7,828 bases of DNA. Origin: Deltaproteobacteria bacterium. Its GTDB lineage: Bacteria > Desulfobacterota > Desulfobacteria > Desulfobacterales > Desulfobacteraceae. Made by a program: the position numbers and the translations under genes. The notes beneath the pieces are model-generated. The model did no database searches and had not been told where the DNA came from. It saw only the letters and a list, made by a program, of their open reading frames with translations. This document shows, piece by piece, positions 6,633 to 7,828 of the stretch; position 1 is the first letter of the stretch; each line of letters opens with the position of its first letter. The DNA lies in contig QMMT01000074.1 of the NCBI GenBank assembly GCA_003647385.1, forward strand, positions 1 through 7,828, read 5' to 3'.

Positions 6633-7394
6633 TTAAAATCTCAGTGAAAGACAGCTTAAACCCCCGTCAAGTTTTCTGAATTCAGACACATCCATTTCTA
6701 TAGTTTGATATCCGGCTCTTTTTATCATTTCAGCTGTTTTGGGAAATCCTTTGGGGACCAGTACCTTGTCATTGATCCAGACTGAGTTGGCAGCATAAGA
6801 TTCCTTAAGATCAACTTCCAATATATTGAATTTTTTCAGCCCAGGTTTTGTTAAAAATTCACCAAAGGCAAGCAGGTTATTGTTTTCCAGATAAGAAATT
6901 CCTGTTTTTAAATGAAGAACATTTTCAAGTTTAATGGTGGATGATGTGTACCCATATTTTTTTAATATCTTGTCCAACTGTGATGCACCTTCAATATTTG
7001 TTCGTTTTGACAAGCCTGTAAAATAATGATTTCCCACCATCATGACATCGCCGGCATCAAGCGTACCAGGACTTTGAATTTTTTCCACAGGCCGGTCTAA
7101 TTTTTTGATCTCCTCTGATATTTGAATGGTTTCATCTCTTCTTGACGCAGCACCTGGATTGGTAATGATGGCACATCGAGGCGTAACAAGACAGGCATCC
7201 TCTATAAACGTCGAATCAGGAAAGTTTTCATCCGAATCAAGCACTATTACCTTAAGACCGCATTGTTTGAGTGCCTGAATATAATTTTTATGCTGTGTTA
7301 AGGCAAGATCGAAATCCGGTTTGCCGAGATCAGCGTTGCTTATGCCGTTAATCATATTTCCACAGGGTGTTTTGACTATAGCTGTTGTAAACAA
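6633..7394 (-). CDS. ddaH: Dimethylarginine dimethylaminohydrolase (DDAH) homologue
   Basis: A 253-residue guanidine-modifying enzyme superfamily member that aligns end to end, without obvious gaps, with my recollection of Pseudomonas aeruginosa DDAH (254 residues). DDAH hydrolyses N-omega-methylated arginines to citrulline plus a methylamine. Visible landmarks: FPDSTFIED (58-66), R85/R86, SPGTLDAGD (108-116), SKRTN (129-133), catalytic H161 in LHLKTG, and catalytic nucleophile C248 in GGLSCLSLRF. The Pseudomonas catalytic Glu114 is Asp113 here, as in human DDAH, where Asp occupies this site. The protein has no signal peptide, so it is cytosolic. The start is TTG, fixed by AAGGAG 8 bases upstream and by the family N-terminus; the next ATG (residue 14) would remove conserved sequence. 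The gene follows homoserine dehydrogenase by 12 bases. The natural substrate is not certain, since related enzymes act on other guanidino compounds. Confidence 0.88.
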   Translation of the reverse strand: MFTTAIVKTPCGNMINGISNADLGKPDFDLALTQHKNYIQALKQCGLKVIVLDSDENFPDSTFIEDACLVTPRCAIITNPGAASRRDETIQISEEIKKLDRPVEKIQSPGTLDAGDVMMVGNHYFTGLSKRTNIEGASQLDKILKKYGYTSSTIKLENVLHLKTGISYLENNNLLAFGEFLTKPGLKKFNILEVDLKESYAANSVWINDKVLVPKGFPKTAEMIKRAGYQTIEMDVSEFRKLDGGLSCLSLRF

Positions 7395-7402
7395 ATTTAT
7401 AT

Positions 7403-7408
7403 CTCCTT
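7403..7408 (-). promoter_or_regulatory. Shine-Dalgarno of the DDAH homologue, overlapping the upstream stop codon
   Basis: On the minus strand AAGGAG lies 8 bases before the TTG start at 7394. Its first two bases are the last two of the TAA stop of homoserine dehydrogenase (7407-7409). This supports the TTG start and suggests that translation of the two genes is coupled. Confidence 0.75.
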
Positions 7409-7828
7409 ATTTGAAGGCATTGATAAGATCTTTTAAGACTGCAGCAGCAGCACCAACGGGCGAACTCTTGCCGCCCGTAACCGTAATACTGCCCATGGTG
7501 TCTGTCATGTAGGTAATAGCCTTTTGGGAACCGTTAATCAATGCCAGCGGATGTTTTTCATCAATGGCTTTCGGAGTTACGCTTAGCTGGATATTGCCAT
7601 CAATCATTTCGGCCGTACCGATCAATTTGATCACTTTGCCTTTTTTTGTAGCGGTATTGATGTCTTCAGGTGTTACCTTTGTGATACCTTCCACCATGAT
7701 GTCGGCAAGACCCAACGTTTTATTAAATACACGATTGGCAATCAGAATGGTCTTGTTGGCAGTATCTTTCCCTTCGACATCATAGCTTGGGTCAGTTTCA
7801 GCGATCCCCAGTTTTTGAGCTTCTTTAA
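7407..7828 (-). CDS. hom: Homoserine dehydrogenase, C-terminal part (5' end outside the window)
   Basis: The open frame continues to the right edge. A TTG at 7713-7715 is an internal leucine, not the start. About 140 residues are visible. The first block, EAQKLGIAETDPSYDVEGKDTANK read in two parts, is the homoserine dehydrogenase signature: Glu of AETDP, and Asp and Lys of GKDTANK, matching the substrate-binding Glu and the catalytic Asp/Lys pair. Later come VEGITKVTPEDI, HPLALINGSQKAI and GGKSSPVGAAAAVLKDLI. The enzyme reduces aspartate semialdehyde to homoserine for threonine, methionine and isoleucine synthesis. The protein ends right after the catalytic domain, so the ACT regulatory domain found at the C-terminus of many bacterial enzymes is absent. 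The N-terminal NAD(P)-binding domain lies outside. The DDAH homologue follows at 12 bases in a likely operon. Confidence 0.85.
   Translation of the reverse strand, partial: KEAQKLGIAETDPSYDVEGKDTANKTILIANRVFNKTLGLADIMVEGITKVTPEDINTATKKGKVIKLIGTAEMIDGNIQLSVTPKAIDEKHPLALINGSQKAITYMTDTMGSITVTGGKSSPVGAAAAVLKDLINAFK

Noticed and set aside
7407..7715. A separate 102-residue gene starting at TTG 7715
   Set aside because: The frame stays open to the window edge and the upstream residues carry the homoserine dehydrogenase signature, so the TTG is an internal leucine of a larger gene.
7564..7785. Open frames of 60-115 codons overlapping the larger genes on the opposite strand or in other frames (for example here and at 3132-3437, 3547-3891 and 155-397)
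   Set aside because: They lie wholly or largely inside well-supported genes, have no family resemblance and show no ribosome site; they are shadow frames.

Overview
The window reads as a piece of an AT-rich Gram-negative, anaerobic genome. My best guess is a sulfate-reducing member of the Desulfobacterota (Desulfobacter/Desulfobacula-like). The reasons are an LptD outer-membrane LPS assembly protein, an acidic 2[4Fe-4S] ferredoxin, and a cysteine synthase fused to a CysRS-like protein, a combination I associate loosely with that group. Taxonomy is inference; there is no rRNA here.

Layout. A leftward block (1-2870) holds lptD, a NusG/RfaH-like antitermination paralogue whose start overlaps the lptD stop by one base, and then, behind its own promoter, the first 14 codons of an HU/IHF-type DNA-binding protein that runs off the left edge. 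A short divergent intergenic region (2871-2991) separates lptD from a rightward pair: a 761-residue cysteine synthase/CysRS-like fusion and, overlapping it by 4 bases, an unrecognised 317-residue protein. Next, behind its own promoter, comes a 62-residue 2x[4Fe-4S] ferredoxin ending in a strong hairpin. From the right edge, a leftward pair converges on this hairpin: the 3' part of homoserine dehydrogenase, tightly followed by a dimethylarginine dimethylaminohydrolase (DDAH) homologue that starts with TTG.

The most unusual item is the fusion protein. Its N-terminal cysteine synthase half looks fully active. Its CysRS-like half keeps all four zinc ligands that give cysteine specificity and a tRNA-synthetase-like C-terminus, but has lost both ATP signatures: HIGH reads NIGQ, and the KMSKS loop has no lysine. 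The active-site Trp and His near the zinc are also replaced. It therefore looks like a cysteine-making enzyme joined to a cysteine-binding pseudo-synthetase, co-translated with an uncharacterised partner. Whether it charges tRNA, senses cysteine or does something else cannot be decided from this window.

Other themes: the lptD/antiterminator pair suggests coordination of LPS export with transcription of surface-polysaccharide operons. The hom-ddaH pair suggests an amino-acid role for the DDAH homologue. No mobile elements, CRISPR arrays, tRNA or rRNA genes were seen. No gene-free stretch exceeds 300 bases.
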